From Chelonoidis abingdonii (taxonomy: Eukaryota; Chordata; Testudines; Testudinidae), in contig NC_133770.1 in assembly GCF_003597395.2 (NCBI RefSeq), forward strand, positions 13,526,066-13,590,065: a stretch of 64,000 nucleotides of DNA, written 5' to 3'. This document shows positions 44,086-56,830 of this stretch, one piece after another (the first letter of the stretch is position 1; the number at the start of each line of letters is the position of its first letter). The position numbers were made by a program, and so were the translations under genes. Under the pieces are notes generated by a model. The model was not told the DNA's origin. It ran no database searches and saw only the letters and a program-made list of their open reading frames with translations.

Positions 44086-44224
44086 TCCCAAAGAGCAGAG
44101 CATCTTTCTTTTCTGAATCCTGGCTGGCACTTTTAGAGGTGAGGTCTTAGCTATACTAGCCTTGTTTCCCTAACATTTCCTGTTACTGCTGCATGCGCAG
44201 CTCCCTGTGTGGGTAACAAGGAGA

Positions 44225-44420
44225 GGAGCAGTGCTGCCTAGTGGACAGAGCACTGACTCGGACTCAGAAGAGCCAGGTTCTGTCACTGTCCTGCTGGGTA
44301 ACTTTGGAGAAGTTACTTCACCTCTCTGCATCTTCGCTTCCCCAATTGTAAAGTGACGGCAATGATACTAACCTCCTTTGTATCAGGCTTTGAGATGTAG
44401 TAGTGATAAGAGTAAGCTAC
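44225..44420 (+). repeat. MIR/CORE-SINE
   Basis: TGCCTAGTGGACAGAGCACTG, GGACTCAGAAGAGCCAGG, AGTTACTTCACCTCTCTGC and ATTGTAAAGTGACGGCAATG in MIR order. Confidence 0.78.
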
Positions 44421-44525
44421 TATGTATTTCTAATGCTGGTTTTAGTCTTTCCATAAGGAGGCTAAGCCAGTCATTGGTTTTTAGATCAAAACTCCAAGTG
44501 GCAGAGAAAAGAGGTTTTATAGTAC

Positions 44526-44546
44526 GGGGGGGGGGGGGGGGGGGGG
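44526..44546 (+). repeat. Poly(G) run of 21
   Basis: Twenty-one consecutive G residues at 44526-44546. Confidence 0.9.
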
Positions 44547-44959
44547 AGAGACACTTTATCTAGGACCACTATACTCTGTCCGTTCTCACTACACCTTTCA
44601 CAGGAACCATAAGTCATAAACTCATGCATCAGCATAGATAATCTGGCTCTTTTGATCAAACCCAAAGACATGATCAGAATCATTTGCTGCTGCCCTCTGC
44701 AGAGTTTAATAGTGAAATGCCTTGGGGATCAGTGAGAGCCACTGACGGGTTTTGGAACTGCAGTAAACAAACAAGATTTTGTCATATTTAGCGAATGTGA
44801 TTGCAAGCCACAGACAAATAACTGGAGGACAGGGGAAATGCATCCTCTGGCTAGGAAGTTACTGACCATTTTCACCAGGGATTAGACAGGTTAGAGAGGA
44901 AAATTTCTCACTTATAAGTACATAATTGTTTGGGGTTTTTTACTCTTCACAGATGTTTA

Positions 44960-45088
44960 AGGGCCTGCCCCTGCAGAGTATTCTCTGGCAAGGATCTCAT
45001 TGGGAGTTATGAACTCTAGGGAGAAATCCTACCTTGGCCTGGAGATGGACTGAATGATCTAATAGGTCTTATAATATCTATGAACTAC
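44960..45088 (+). mobile_element. CR1 3' tail fragment
   Basis: CTGGAGATGGACTGAATGATC, TAATAGGTCTTATAATATC and TATGAAC resemble the degenerate end of a CR1 copy. Confidence 0.5.
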
Positions 45089-45089
45089 A

Positions 45090-46050
45090 AGATGGGGCTC
45101 TAAACAGCACTTTTAATTCACACAGCATGGCACTGGATACCAGCCTAATTAAACAGAAAAACAAAGCACCATAGCATAGCACCAATCACCTGGCAAAGCT
45201 GGCAATTTGCTTCCTTTAACATGTCTTTCTGACCTGGCAGCAGCTAGTGTCACTCCCCTAGGGCTCCAACTTGGAGCACACGGAACATCCCTGCTTTATG
45301 TTCTTACCAGCACTAATTCATTTTTAAACAATGCAGGTTGCTCAAGTGCAAGATCTACCTGATCTTCAAGACTGTTGTGAGTAAAGAGCTATCCCCCTTC
45401 ACTGAAGTTGGACAAACCATCTGGAGCAGTATGGGCATTTACCCAGGTTAGGCAGATCACAAATGCAGCAATGTGCAAGCTAGATTTTACTTTGGGGCTT
45501 CGGAGACAGGAAACTCTGGTTTTAAAACAAAAGTGAAGGCTTTGGGCCAGAAAGCCTTGCTTTGGAAAACAACAGATCTTTATTTCATTGGAGTTTGGGG
45601 TTACAGAAAGGTGACATATTTTACAAACATTGAGTATACCTTCCTGATGGTGAGAGCGTGACATTACGTGTTATACATTATTACCTACTCACAATATGTG
45701 TTACATGATATCATGTTACGTTCCAGAGTTGGCTGCATTCAGCGCGGAAGGGAATGATTCCTGTGTATATGTTACAGGCCAGATTCTCCTACCCTTACTC
45801 ACACTGGATAGTACCTTGCTTGGATACCAGTCCTCGAAACGCTTCCGCAACCATGCAACTTTACCCATATGAGCAATCTCACTGAAATCACATGAGATTA
45901 CTCGTGTGACTACAGTTTTCCATGTACATAAGTTTTTGCAGGATCAGGGCCTTAGTGAGCAGTCCCACTGATTTCAGTAGGGTTACTCATACAGTAAGGC
46001 ACTACTCATTGAAAGGATGGCAGAATCTTGTCCCAAAGTTAGCTAAGTAC
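45090..46050. other. No clear feature; weak MITE-like fragments
   Basis: Mostly unrecognised. Around 45776-46010, GGCCAGATTCTCCTACCC and GATCAGGGCCTTAGTGAGC suggest degraded GGCCAGATTCT-type palindromic repeats. Confidence 0.35.
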
Positions 46051-46129
46051 TTAGGCCCAGATCCTCAGGCCCAGTTGCCTTATTTCAAAGGGAGTTAGGT
46101 ACCTAAATAGCTTGAGGATCTGGGCCTTA
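46051..46129. repeat. Short palindromic MITE-like repeat
   Basis: AGGCCCAGATCCTCA (46053-46067) is an exact inverse of TGAGGATCTGGGCCT (46113-46127), with GGAGTTAGGTACCTAAATAG between. Confidence 0.8.
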
Positions 46130-46364
46130 GATGCCAAGGAAGTGAGCCCTTTAGATGGAGAGAAAGGTGAGGATCCTAGAGACAGTAAAAAGGAAATGAT
46201 CTAAGGATTCTTTGGAATGAAAAGGAGTATACATGTATAACAATAATTATACATACAGCTCACACCTTCAAAGCATTTTCCAAATATACTAATTACTCTC
46301 CACCATGCTCCTATTAAAGGTAGCATTATTGTTTTATAGGATGCAGATCAATTTTTGAGCTTTT

Positions 46365-46480
46365 TGGGTCAGGAATGTCCTTCTACTCTCCACCTCTACA
46401 GCACCTAGCACAATGGGCCTGTGATCTCGAAGGGGGTTTGATTACTGATTACTACTGTAATACAAATAACAGCAGAAAAG
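46365..46480 (+). repeat. L2/MIR-like 3' tail
   Basis: CTACAGCACCTAGCACAATGG, GCCTGTGATCTCGAAGGGG and CTACTGTAATACAAATAAC. Confidence 0.7.
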
Positions 46481-47376
46481 TTAATTGATTTGCCCAGATT
46501 AATGTCTGATTTGGGATTAGAATGCAGGAATGCTTGGCTCCTAGCCCCACGCTCACACAACCAGAACACGAGGCCTTTGGTGACTGAAGATGCTGTAACT
46601 CATTATTATGTAAGGGATGAAAGATCCTGTACCATGAATAATCATGACTATTTAGCACATACCCGTTACGTAACTCCTCCTGATGTCAATGGAAATTTCC
46701 TCCAGAGGGCAAAGGTCACACACTACAGGCCCTACACTTGTAAATGTAGGAAAAATACTTCTCTTTTAAATGACATTATAATCTCACCTCCACTTCATGT
46801 GCTTGCCCAGTTATTGTCAGAATTCCTTACAAAATGGCAATAGTGTCAAACTTGGACAATATTCCCCAACCTGGGGTTTGCTGAATTTTCTGTCATTATG
46901 GTATGTAAAATAGGAATAATGTCATTCTGCAGAATTATACGCCTAGTGCAAATAGTACATTCACTGCATTGTCTCTTGGAAAATGAGCGTGACACCTCCA
47001 TCATTAGATACCAACTGCTCCTTGGAGAATCGTACTGAACAATAGTGAAAAGAGCCAGTGCCACATTTCCTCTTGTAGCTTCCCAAACCCCAATACGATC
47101 TCCAAAGAACTTGAATTGCAAGAATGTAAATGTCTGAAGGTGAAGTGGGAAAAGTTTCCAACTTTCTTTCTCTCAGAAGGGGCTGGAATGAGCCCATTGG
47201 ACGAGATACTCAGGAACTGTACTCAGACAACCAGAACATCACACAAGGGAAAACAACAATATGCTGTTCACACCAAAATACAAAGAAGGGACTAAGCTGC
47301 AAAGTTTAAATCCAGATCCACATTCAAAATTGGCTCCGATGTTCTAATTCAACCCTGTGAGTACATATGTCTACAG

Positions 47377-47558
47377 CAGGGGTAGTCAATAGGCAAACTG
47401 TGGGCCTAATCCTGACCGCCAGATGCTTTTGAACAGACTCCAAAATCTCTTTATTTACTTATTATCAGTATCATTTTTTTTTTCCTCTGGAGTATGGATC
47501 TTGACTATACCTTGACCAAGAAATTTGGACCTTGACAAAAAATAATTGACTACCCCTG
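47377..47558. mobile_element. 182-bp hAT MITE
   Basis: Termini CAGGGGTAGTCAAT and ATTGACTACCCCTG are perfectly inverted. TSDs GTCTACAG (47369-47376) and GTCTATGA (47559-47566) agree at 6 of 8. Confidence 0.85.
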
Positions 47559-47871
47559 GTCTATGACAAATTAGGATGTAATCGTAATCAGGTAGACGTT
47601 CCTGTGCTAGCTTTAATCTAGCTAGAACGGATAACAACCATATTGAAGACACGGCAGAACAGACCCTGATGTGAGCCAGCAACCCGAGTTCATGCCCAGG
47701 ATCCCCAGCGGGTACATACCGGGGTGAATAGTTCACACTGAAGGCCATGCCACCACCTCCTGACTACCACTGTTACCTCTGCCAGCTAGATTAAAAGTTG
47801 TGTAATTATGCCTCCCTGCACTGCAATCACGCCTTCATTTGGAATGTTGATATACTCCTAGTTTACTGAAC

Positions 47872-48176
47872 TAAGACTATGGCTACATTACAGCTTAAGT
47901 CAACATAAATTATGTTGCTCAAGGGTGTGAATTAGCCACCTCCTCTGACGTGACATAACTTATGCCAATTTAAGCGCCGGAGTGGGCAGCACTATGTCAG
48001 TGGGAGAGCTTCTCCTGCCAACACAGCTACTGCCACTCGCCGGGGCTAGACTAATTAAGCCAACGGGAGACCTCTCTCCTGTTGGCTTAGAGCGGCCACA
48101 CAGAGAGCTTACAGCAGCACAGCTGCATCAGTGCGACTGCTCCACTGTAAGCTCTCTAGGGCAGTCATAGCCTAAC
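47872..48176. mobile_element. TIR element of the GTCTACACT group
   Basis: ACTATGGCTACATTACAGC at the left and CTGTAAGCTCTCTAGGGC, AGTCATAGCC at the right are imperfect inverted repeats. The interior has several short inverted segments. Confidence 0.6.
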
Positions 48177-48654
48177 TGTTACATCTGCTCCTGCATGGGA
48201 CCTAAACCGTGCCATGCAAAGCGTACACTTGCATTACAGAGACTAAAAACAGGAAGAGAAAGCTGGCACTCAGATCGACACCCACCACCCTCTGAAAAAA
48301 TCCCTCCAGGCAACATTCATTTAATGCCAGATTCAGATACTCTTCATCCTGCTGAGTAGCACCTTTCTTTGTGAATAGCCCTACTGAAACCAATGGGACT
48401 ACTCCCAGAATAAGCTACCTCTCAGCTGCACTAAGGCCCCTTGCCACTACTAGAACAGTACCAAGGAATCTAGAAACTGAGAATCAGGCCAGATGTGAGT
48501 GAGGATAGGAGGATCTGGCCCTAAGACATCACTGTGGAAACCAACGTCTATAGAGAAGCGTTAGTCAAAGGGAATGAGAACCGTGGGGAGACGGAGCTCT
48601 CAGCTTTCACAGCACTCCTTTCCCTTGACTGTGGTTCCTTTTGAGGTTTATCAG

Positions 48655-48920
48655 AGGTCATGTCTACGCTGAAAATACTGCATCTATGCCACTGGACCGC
48701 TTCAGCGTTGACACTACAATAATGAGGGGGATTCTTCCACTCCTGTAATTAATCCACCTCCACAAGAGAGAGTTTCTAGGTTGCCAGAAGAATTCTTCCA
48801 TCGACCTCATGCTGTCTACACTGGGGTTAGGTTGGTTTAACAATGTCTCTCAGGGGTGTGGATTTTTCAGTCTAGTCCTGAGTATGTAGCTATGTAAGTT
48901 TCAGTGTTGACCAGCCCTTA
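48655..48920. mobile_element. TIR element of the GTCTACACT group
   Basis: AGGTCATGTCTACGCTGAAA at the left and TTTCAGTGTTGACCAGCCC at the right are imperfect inverted repeats. The interior TCGACCTCATGCTGTCTAC, then GGGGTTAGGTTGG is typical. Confidence 0.6.
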
Positions 48921-50129
48921 GTATGTGTCAGGCAGGGTCACTGCAATATTACAGCTATTCAGACTGCCCTTGGAGACATCAGTTTTGCCACCCTTGAGGC
49001 CAGATTCTATTGATGTCAATGGAGTTATACCCATGTAAAACTGTTGTGAGAGGAAAATCTGTATGCAATATGCCTGTTACAGGAACTGAGACAGTCAAGA
49101 TGCATGTTACAGTACTTCACACACTCTTAGCCATTGGCAGGGGGTGTAAGTAATTCCCAGGTCATCTCAGTGTTAGGGGGCTAACTTCTCCTCTAATCAG
49201 CCATCGTTCTCTATACACCATAATCTGCACTAGAGCTTTCACACTGTGTTGAGGAAACAATCTAAGACAGACCAAAGGTGACACTTCCTGGGAGTAGTTT
49301 TCATTTTTCTTAGTGAATTTACTGCTGGTGAAAGGTGCAGAATTGCTCTCCTTGGCCCTACCCACCATCTTCTAGCTAAGCACTTATAAGTAAGTAACTT
49401 ACACATCTCCATAAGTGTAAAAGAACCTGCGGCAGAAGAACAAAGAAATTCCTCATCAGCAATGCCCTTGGCTTCTCCAGAGTGTCCCATGCTTCCAAGG
49501 AAAGCAGTGACTTCCAGGCCTATGATTCTGCGACTTCACAGTTATTGCTTTTAGTTTCACATCCTCTGGTATGCAGAATATGTAACAAGTTCCACCTTGT
49601 GGTGATCCTAGGAATAAGCTAATTCACGAAGCAGGTAATGTGGGTTCGAGCCTCATTTTTCCATTGCAGGTTTGCTTAGACTTAGAATTTCTCTGCCTGT
49701 TCCTTTCCTCCCCTTTGCTTGCTCCTCCCTTCACAACAGCAAATGTGCTTGAGGGTGTTTGTGCTGATCCATTTTGTCTTGTGAGGGCTTTAAAGTTTAC
49801 CCGTTGAGCCACGGATGTTCACTTTAAACACTTGCCAGGCCATTTCAGGGATCGCTCTGAATCTGTGGCCACACTGCCACTTTCAAACACTAGCACGGGG
49901 TCTGCTTGCAATAAGTAATTTCTCAGCCATTCAAAAACTGCATTTCAGAACAGTGTTTGAATGCTGCTAGGGGACTGGGTTTTGAATCCTGTTCTCACTT
50001 AATATGGTTGAGTGCATAAGACTTTTGTTGTTGGAGGGGTAATGTGGGAGCACTAAACCAGTTTGGAAAGCTGTTTCATGTAGCAACATTTCACTTCCAT
50101 TGATGAAGCCACATTACTGAAACATTTCT
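48921..50129. other. No recognised feature
   Basis: No exons or well-formed elements recognised. A GGCCAGATTCTATTGATG fragment at about 49000 may be another degraded palindromic repeat. Confidence 0.35.
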
Positions 50130-50228
50130 TAAACTTGGATTGTCAGCTCTCGGAGGCAGGGACTCTTTTTGTTCTGTGTTTGTACAGCACCTAGCACAAT
50201 GGGGTCATGGTCCGTGTAATAATTCTCT
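50130..50228 (+). repeat. L2/MIR-like 3' tail
   Basis: TGGATTGTCAGCTCTCGGAGG, TTTGTTCTGTGTTTGTACAG and CACCTAGCACAATGGGGTC. Confidence 0.72.
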
Positions 50229-50799
50229 CCTAAACCAGGTTAGATTATTGCTAGCATGGACAGGGCTATGGTTCCAAGCAGGGGGGTAGTTACCAATTCG
50301 AAATGTGGCCCTTGTTTGCAGAAACGTTCAGAAGCCCTTCAGTGAACCTGGGGCCTGAGTTTCCAGCAGTCTGGGACCTATGTCTGGTGTTAACTGGGAA
50401 TCGCGTGAAACTGCACGATCACTTGAGACAGGGTTATCTACAAGTACCTCATACTTCTCTGTGGCTTTCCTGCAGCCACGCTTGGTTACACCTCTTTCAT
50501 CGCTGAGTTAGGTGGAATTACTCTTTGCTCCCCACATCGTTTGCAATGATGCCTACCAGCTGGGCTGGCCTTAGCGAAAATGTCGTCCTGGGAGAATGTG
50601 TAACCCCTGGCCTGTGTTGCTTCCCCGGGCCTCCCCACCCCCCATCGCCCCCAGACCCCACTGCCTCTCCCCCACATTGCCCCAAGCTCCCTTCCTCAGC
50701 CTCACACCCCAGCCCTGCCCTGCTCCTTGCCTCCATGGCACCCCTCCCCCCGACTACAGCACCCAGGGCAGTCTGCCACACTGCCGACCCGTAAGGCTG

Positions 50800-51235
50800 G
50801 CCATGCCTGCCAGTGCTGTGCATTCAAGGTCACCAGTTGAAGATCCTCATCCTGGCCTTCAGTGCCCTGCACGATCTCAGCTCTATCTCTGCTCTCCCTT
50901 CCCCCTCTCCCCCATTCCTTGCACACCTTCCAACCTTTCCACCTCCCGTCATTGCCTTCTCCCACTCTCAGCAGCTTTATCCCTGCCCCTTTGCATGGAG
51001 CAGCCTCCCGACCTGCCATATGTGCTCCTTCTTCCTCTTCAAGTTCCTCATGAAGGCCCATCCCCCTGCATGAATCCACCCTACAGCTCTGCCTTCACAC
51101 CCTGGCATGCCCGAACTGTTGCCCCACGTATTATTTTTGTCTGTGCTTGGGCCTGGTCTTCACCCTGGGCTCCATGTGCATTTCAGCACCCAGCACAACA
51201 GGGTCCCAATCCCAACTGAGGGCTTTGGGTGCTAC
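50800..51235 (+). mobile_element. L2 LINE 3' end
   Basis: AGTTGAAGATCCTCATCCTGG, CCTTCAGTGCCCTGCACGA, TTCAAGTTCCTCATGAAGGCC and TTTCAGCACCCAGCACAAC follow the L2 3' order. Overlapping plus-strand open frames are pyrimidine-rich shadows. Confidence 0.65.
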
Positions 51236-51239
51236 CATC

Positions 51240-52055
51240 ACTATTCACTCCTAGTCAGAACAACCTCTGAGGTTAGTTATGTGTGGGTTAGGAATCCTTT
51301 CCAGTTTAACAGACAGTCCTGGTCCCAGCCTTTCCCTACCCAGAACTAACTGTGCTGCAAAGATCAGCACAATGCCAAACCTTTGGGGCGATTAAGGGAT
51401 GGCTGCAGACTACTCAGCAGGAACCCCTCTTTGCCTAACAGTGTTAGATTCCAAACAGAGCTGGTCCAGTGCTCTAGGTAGAAAAGATAGGGACTATGAC
51501 ATGTGGCTTCAGGGGTTTAATTCAGGAAGGGGAAGGGGACAATCCTCAGGGCCCTGATGGGGACATGGGAAACAAGAAAGTGAACCATTCAACCCCGTTA
51601 CTGTTGACTCCCACTCCAGTATTTTTGCTGCAGCATAATGCAGTCGCCTTCCTTTAATGTGGCTGTGGCCCTTCACACACAGTGTAGGCCATGTTTTAAC
51701 TGATGAACTGTGATAGAAACACCAGGTAGAGGTAGAAGAGAAACAATTAATGGACTGCGGAATCCAGCAGATTTCTTGCCTGATAAATGGAGATGGCATT
51801 TCACAGAACAAGTAATAAGATAAGATCTCAGCCTTGAGGCACCTACAGTTGAACCAAACAAGTCCAGACATGAAGCACAGAAAAGTTAATTGATTGGAGC
51901 TGTACCAGTGTAACTGGCAAAACTTGACCAGTCCAGCTCTCTGCCCATCTCTACTCAACAAACCAGCCTACAGATTTACTGAGCACACTCACTAGCTTGT
52001 AATGCATGTATTGGACTTTTATGGCTTGTTAGTATGGACGATAGATATCTTGAAT
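51240..52055. other. No recognised feature
   Basis: No exon or element ends recognised. Confidence 0.35.
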
Positions 52056-52059
52056 GTCT

Positions 52060-52290
52060 TTAGAGTCATAGTGTTAAAAGCCGGAAGAGACGCCCCCATA
52101 TCATCCAATCTGACCTCCTGTATATAACAGGCCACCAACACCACCCAGCACCTGCTAGCTATCCTTAGGTACCAACATTAGACCAATGTATTACAGCCTA
52201 TAGGAGACTAAACTATTGTATGCCGCAGGTAGAGAACCGATTAAGTAAAATATACCCAGATAATCTTTTAAGAACCACTGGATTAATTAA
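52060..52290 (-). mobile_element. CR1-like 3' end, antisense
   Basis: AGAGTCATAGTGTTAAAAGCC, CATCCAATCTGACCTCCTG, ACAGGCCACCAACACCACCC and GTATTACAGCCTATAGGAG read as the reverse of a CR1-type tail common in turtles. Confidence 0.68.
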
Positions 52291-52299
52291 GCTCAGAAT

Positions 52300-53518
52300 T
52301 ATTCTGTGCTTGTTGTTTCTTCTGATGGTCTTCTCCATTTTAATTATTTTAATTTTGTAACATACATTAAATTACCATATCTCCACTAGACCCAGATTTA
52401 GAAACAGCAGGAGCTTCAACGTCTATCTGCCACACTGCCCACCCGTTTTACAATGCACCTATCACCAGAGAGTTTGTGCAGTTTAGACACTTTGACATAC
52501 ATGACAGGTCAATATTTCCCCTGATCCTGCACACAGGTAAGCATGTGAGTAACTCTGCTCACCTGAGCAGTTTGGCATATGAAGGTACTGCTGTGCTTGT
52601 GTGTGTGCATGAAAGGACTCTAATCTTAAGAATTGCCATTTAAAAAAAAAGTGCTAAGATTATGCAATATTTACTTCTTTTTTGCTTCAGACAAGCAGTG
52701 AAGAATACAAACAGCCACTGAAATCCTAACAACTAGTCAGTTCCCAAGACTGAATAGTAGCCACTTAAAAATGACCTAGAAGTCGGAATGGGAATGATTC
52801 CTAATAGTTCCAGATGCCTTCCTCGCCTTTCTTTTCCCTGATGAGCTGTATAATGAATAATTCCCCTGCAATGACTAGCATTAACCCCGATTTCACCCCA
52901 CTGATGGATTTCTAACATCTGACAACCCCGGAGAAAAGATATCCTGAGCATGTGGGACCTACCCCCATTTCTCTCGTTGAAAACGGATGATTATATTTAA
53001 TGCCACAGATATGCATGGCACTTATTCATTTATCTGTCTATATATTTCAGTTTAAATTGCCTCTATAACAAGAGATCACCTACACAGATGCCTTTGAAAA
53101 AGAATAGGCACTTGAACACACTCTTTCAATTACTACTAGATCATAATGTCCCATTACAGTACATAAGCCATAGGTATGCACGGTGCTTATCTGTTTCTGC
53201 TCATTAAAGAGAATAAAATAACATGAAGTGGTAACATAATAACATAGTAAAGTTGGGGAAGGGAATAAGGGAGTTCTGATTAACTCCTCTTCCTGTTATC
53301 AAGCTCCTAGTTGCTGTAAATACATGGATTCAGACCACATAAGTCTCCCTCACTGGAAACGAGGAGGAGATTTCTTCATTTTAGATACATTTTTAAAGTA
53401 GCTTTTATCCTGAATGGCAAGCAGCTCCTCAGGTGGTATGAATGGTCACAGCTCCAGTGATTTCAAAGGGGCTAGAACAGTTTACACCAGCTGAGGATCT
53501 GTCCTGTCCCATTGTCTC
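52300..53518. other. No recognised feature
   Basis: AT-rich, unique-looking. No exon or repeat termini recognised. Confidence 0.35.
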
Positions 53519-53752
53519 AGGCTATGTCAACACAGCTGTGCCGCTCCGGCCATGCCACTAAAAGGTGCGCAGTGTAGCCGCTCTTTGTCGGCAGGCGAGA
53601 GGACTCCCGCCAACAAAATAAATCCACCCCCAATGAGAGCAGCACTGTCCACACCAGTGCTTTTCTTAGTAAAACTTTTCACGTTGGGGTGGGGGTTCAC
53701 ACCCCTGAACGACAATAGTTTTATGGACAAAAGTGCAGCATAGACAAAGCCT
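53519..53752. mobile_element. TIR element of the GTCTACACT group
   Basis: AGGCTATGTCAACACAGC at the left and GCAGCATAGACAAAGCCT at the right are imperfect inverted repeats. The interior TCGGCAGGCGAGAGGACTC and CACTGTCCACACCAGTG are characteristic. Confidence 0.72.
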
Positions 53753-55145
53753 CAGTCTCATCATGAAGAAATTTTAGTGTGTTTCAAAAGGATAGTTGAA
53801 GCATAACTTTTTGGAATCTTCCATTCATATTATCACAGCTCCACATCCTTGAAACACCTTCCGACAAACACAAATAACCCCAATGAAAACGAAATATCAG
53901 TCGTTTCCTAGGTGTAAGGTTTGACCAGTGACACATCACTGTAACATTACTCACTGCAGCGGTTCTGTATGAAGTTTTACACACACGCACACACACCCTT
54001 CTGGAAGAGTTAGAAGAAGTCCTGCAAATACATAGATATTTATAGTCTCCACTATTGACTTACTATTGCAAGGAAAGAAACTGCCATTGTATTCCATTGT
54101 GGGGAAAGGTGCAGATGTGAAGAAGCAGCAAAGAGCTCCTGGAACAGATGTGCCCAGATGCTGGAACGTGACTTGGTGTGGGAGCCTGATATGCCAGGCT
54201 CACTCTGTTTTCTGTCCTCGTGACAAGTCCGTTAGCCAGGCTGGTTGGTATCACTGGACCCTCACTTTGCGTGGACGTATTCCTCTGCACGACTGACTCA
54301 TTTATTTCTCTGTTGCAGGAGAGAGCTGCTACAGCCACAACACAGAGAATGATTATGAGATGCCAAGAGCCCAAATGCCTGCTCTGCACACAGCACAAAC
54401 CCCTCCCAGCTCTCAAGTCCCTGCCTGCAGCTGAAATCTAGGCCTCCGCCCATTGGTTCATCCCAGCCGTTTCTGCTGTGGCTGAGATTGGCAGAAACAC
54501 CCTTTTATTCACTTTCTGCTCTTTTCAGAGACATTTGCGGTTCACAGAAGAAAGTGGATGCCACAAAACTATCCCAGAGGGTAAGAGGCCCCCAATCCAG
54601 AGAAAGTCTCTTACAGAAGCCAACGCCTGGGCATTAAGACTAAAGGACTTGTCAGGAGAAATTACTTTCTGCAGAGGGAGTAAAAGTGTATGGAACAAAT
54701 TGCCAAGAGCAGAAATAGAAATAGCTGCAAACCACAAGCACACTCAGAATAGACACAGGAACTTAGAGAGGGGAGACTTTACAGGCTATAAATTCTAGAC
54801 ACAGAAGTGGAATGTAGAAGGATTCTGCCCTGCCCCAAAATTTTACTCTGTTAAATTGATTTTCTACAGACGTCTTTCCCTGTTCTTGAGTTATATTTTG
54901 GCCTACAACAGAAAGGAACTTCTTGCATGGTGAGAGTAGAGCACTCCAGATTGGGGGGAAACCTCCCCTAAAAAACAAATTGTTTTTTAATCAGGGGCAT
55001 TTGGATACAAAACTAGAAAAGATACAGTGCAAGAGCCTCAGCTGGTATAAATCGGCATAGATTTATAGCCGTCAATGGAACTTTGCCAGTTTGCTGCAGC
55101 TGAAGATCTGGGACACGGATGTTGCAAACAAGTGATATTAGCTCA
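53753..55145. other. No recognised feature
   Basis: The 106-codon plus-strand open frame at 54478-54798 was examined and not called: no splice support and no domain recognised. Confidence 0.35.
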
Positions 55146-55149
55146 CTTA

Positions 55150-55437
55150 GCCCTGGTCTACACTGCGGGGGGGGGGGGGGAATCAATCTAAGTTACGCAA
55201 CTTCAGCTACATGAATAATGTAGCTGAAGTCGACGTACGTAGATCGACTTACCATGGTGAGTCAACTGCTGCTGCTCCCCCGTCGACTCTGCTTGCGCCT
55301 CTCGAGGCGCTGGAGTACAGGAGTCGATGGGAGAGGGCTCGGGAGTTGATTTATCATGTCTAGTCTAGACATGATAAATCGATCCTCACTGGATCGATCA
55401 CTGCCCTCCAATCTGGTGGGTAGTGTAGACATACCTC
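55150..55437. mobile_element. TIR element with two internal perfect hairpins
   Basis: CCCTGGTCTACACTGC at the left and GTAGTGTAGACATACC at the right are inverted. Inside are ACTTCAGCTACAT / ATGTAGCTGAAGT near 55200-55231 and 15-bp arms 55348-55362 / 55366-55380. A 14-G run sits at 55167-55180. Confidence 0.8.
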
Positions 55438-55714
55438 TACTCCCTCCCCTCCCATTTTTGCTATTTTCTACTTGAAAAGAGGATCAAAGTGAAAAAGTGG
55501 CAAAGCCCAGCCAAAAAATAAAACAACATGAAAAGAGAAAGTTTTCAAAACAAAATGAGTATTCTCATTTCCATTTACCTTTTTTTTTGGTCAAGAAAAG
55601 GAAAAATTTTAAGCAAATTGAAAATTTTCATTTTGGTCAAAAAGTCTTTTTTTGTCAAAAAAACCCTTTTAGATTAAACATTTTCAACCAGCTCTGTGAA
55701 TCATTCTTACGAGT

Positions 55715-55828
55715 CTTTGTACTGCAGTAGCACCTCAGAGCCCATTGTGTTAGGTCCTGCACAGACACAGAACACAAAGAAAGTCCTTCCGCAAAGAATT
55801 TATAATCTAAATCTTAGCCAAGCTGTAG
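55715..55828 (-). repeat. L2/MIR-like 3' tail, antisense
   Basis: GCCCATTGTGTTAGGTCCTG, CAGACACAGAACACAAAGA and AGAATTTATAATCTAAATC read as the inverse of the common tail. Confidence 0.7.
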
Positions 55829-56830
55829 ACATTTAGCTCCTTCACTGCCTTTCTACAAACCAGTCCTCCCATCTCCTTGCTGTTGTTACTATTTTTATTA
55901 TATATTATCATCCATATGCCCACCATTTGCCAGGCATTTTCCAAACACTCAAGAAGGACTGTCTCTGGTAGGAGGACCCCACCATTTCAGAACAAATATG
56001 GAGATATCGGCTGGGGAAGGGGAATAGGCAATTTATATACAAGTCAGATAGTTTCATCATAGGGAATATGGTAGACATGGGTCTCGATATAGACAGAGTA
56101 GGGGCTTTACAGATGTGCTCAGGGAAGTTCTATCACACATATTGTGGGCCATGTGGAAGAAAGCACAGAGGTGATTGCACAAGAAACTAACAAATGGGCA
56201 AAGAAGCTTGGGAACATTAGTGGAGCGGAAGTGATGGGGGCAATATAGTCTTGACAAGTGGGGTAAGTGAAGAGGAGCAGAGTTTTTTCAAAGTGGTCAC
56301 ATGAAACTTAAATGATGTTGTCATTTTGCTGTTCTCTGTTTCTCTCCAGTTACCACTATCTCTCTGGTAAATTAGTGCCCAGAACCCAAAACAGTATTCC
56401 AGAAATAGTCACACCACAGCAGTGCAGAGAATTATTACATTTGGGGTAGGGCTCCCTCAGATCCAGCCCACATGCTTCTGGTCCTCTCAAGATCAACAGA
56501 ATTCATGTACATGAATGAAACTGTTTGAGTTTCTGTGCTGTCATCCCTTGAGATGAATGGAGGATGCACGGCACTTTGAAGGGCTTCAGGAACCAGTGGT
56601 AACAGAAGGGAGAAGATTAAATTGTGCATGAATCAGCCAATTCACTAACTCACAGCCTTATGGGTATGTTTTGTCTCCTTGGTGAACACAAACATAACAC
56701 CGTGAGGCTAGTAGGAGTTATACATGAAAACTCAGGGCAAAATAGACCAACAAGAAAATAACCCACTTAGGGCCTAAGTTCTGACCTCAGATAAAGGAAA
56801 GCAATGGGAGTTGTACCTGTATATCTAGAG

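Noticed and set aside
54478..54798. 106-codon plus-strand open frame with an exon-like look
   Set aside because: No homologous protein recognised. It may be part of a degraded LINE 3' region, but the match was not convincing enough to annotate.
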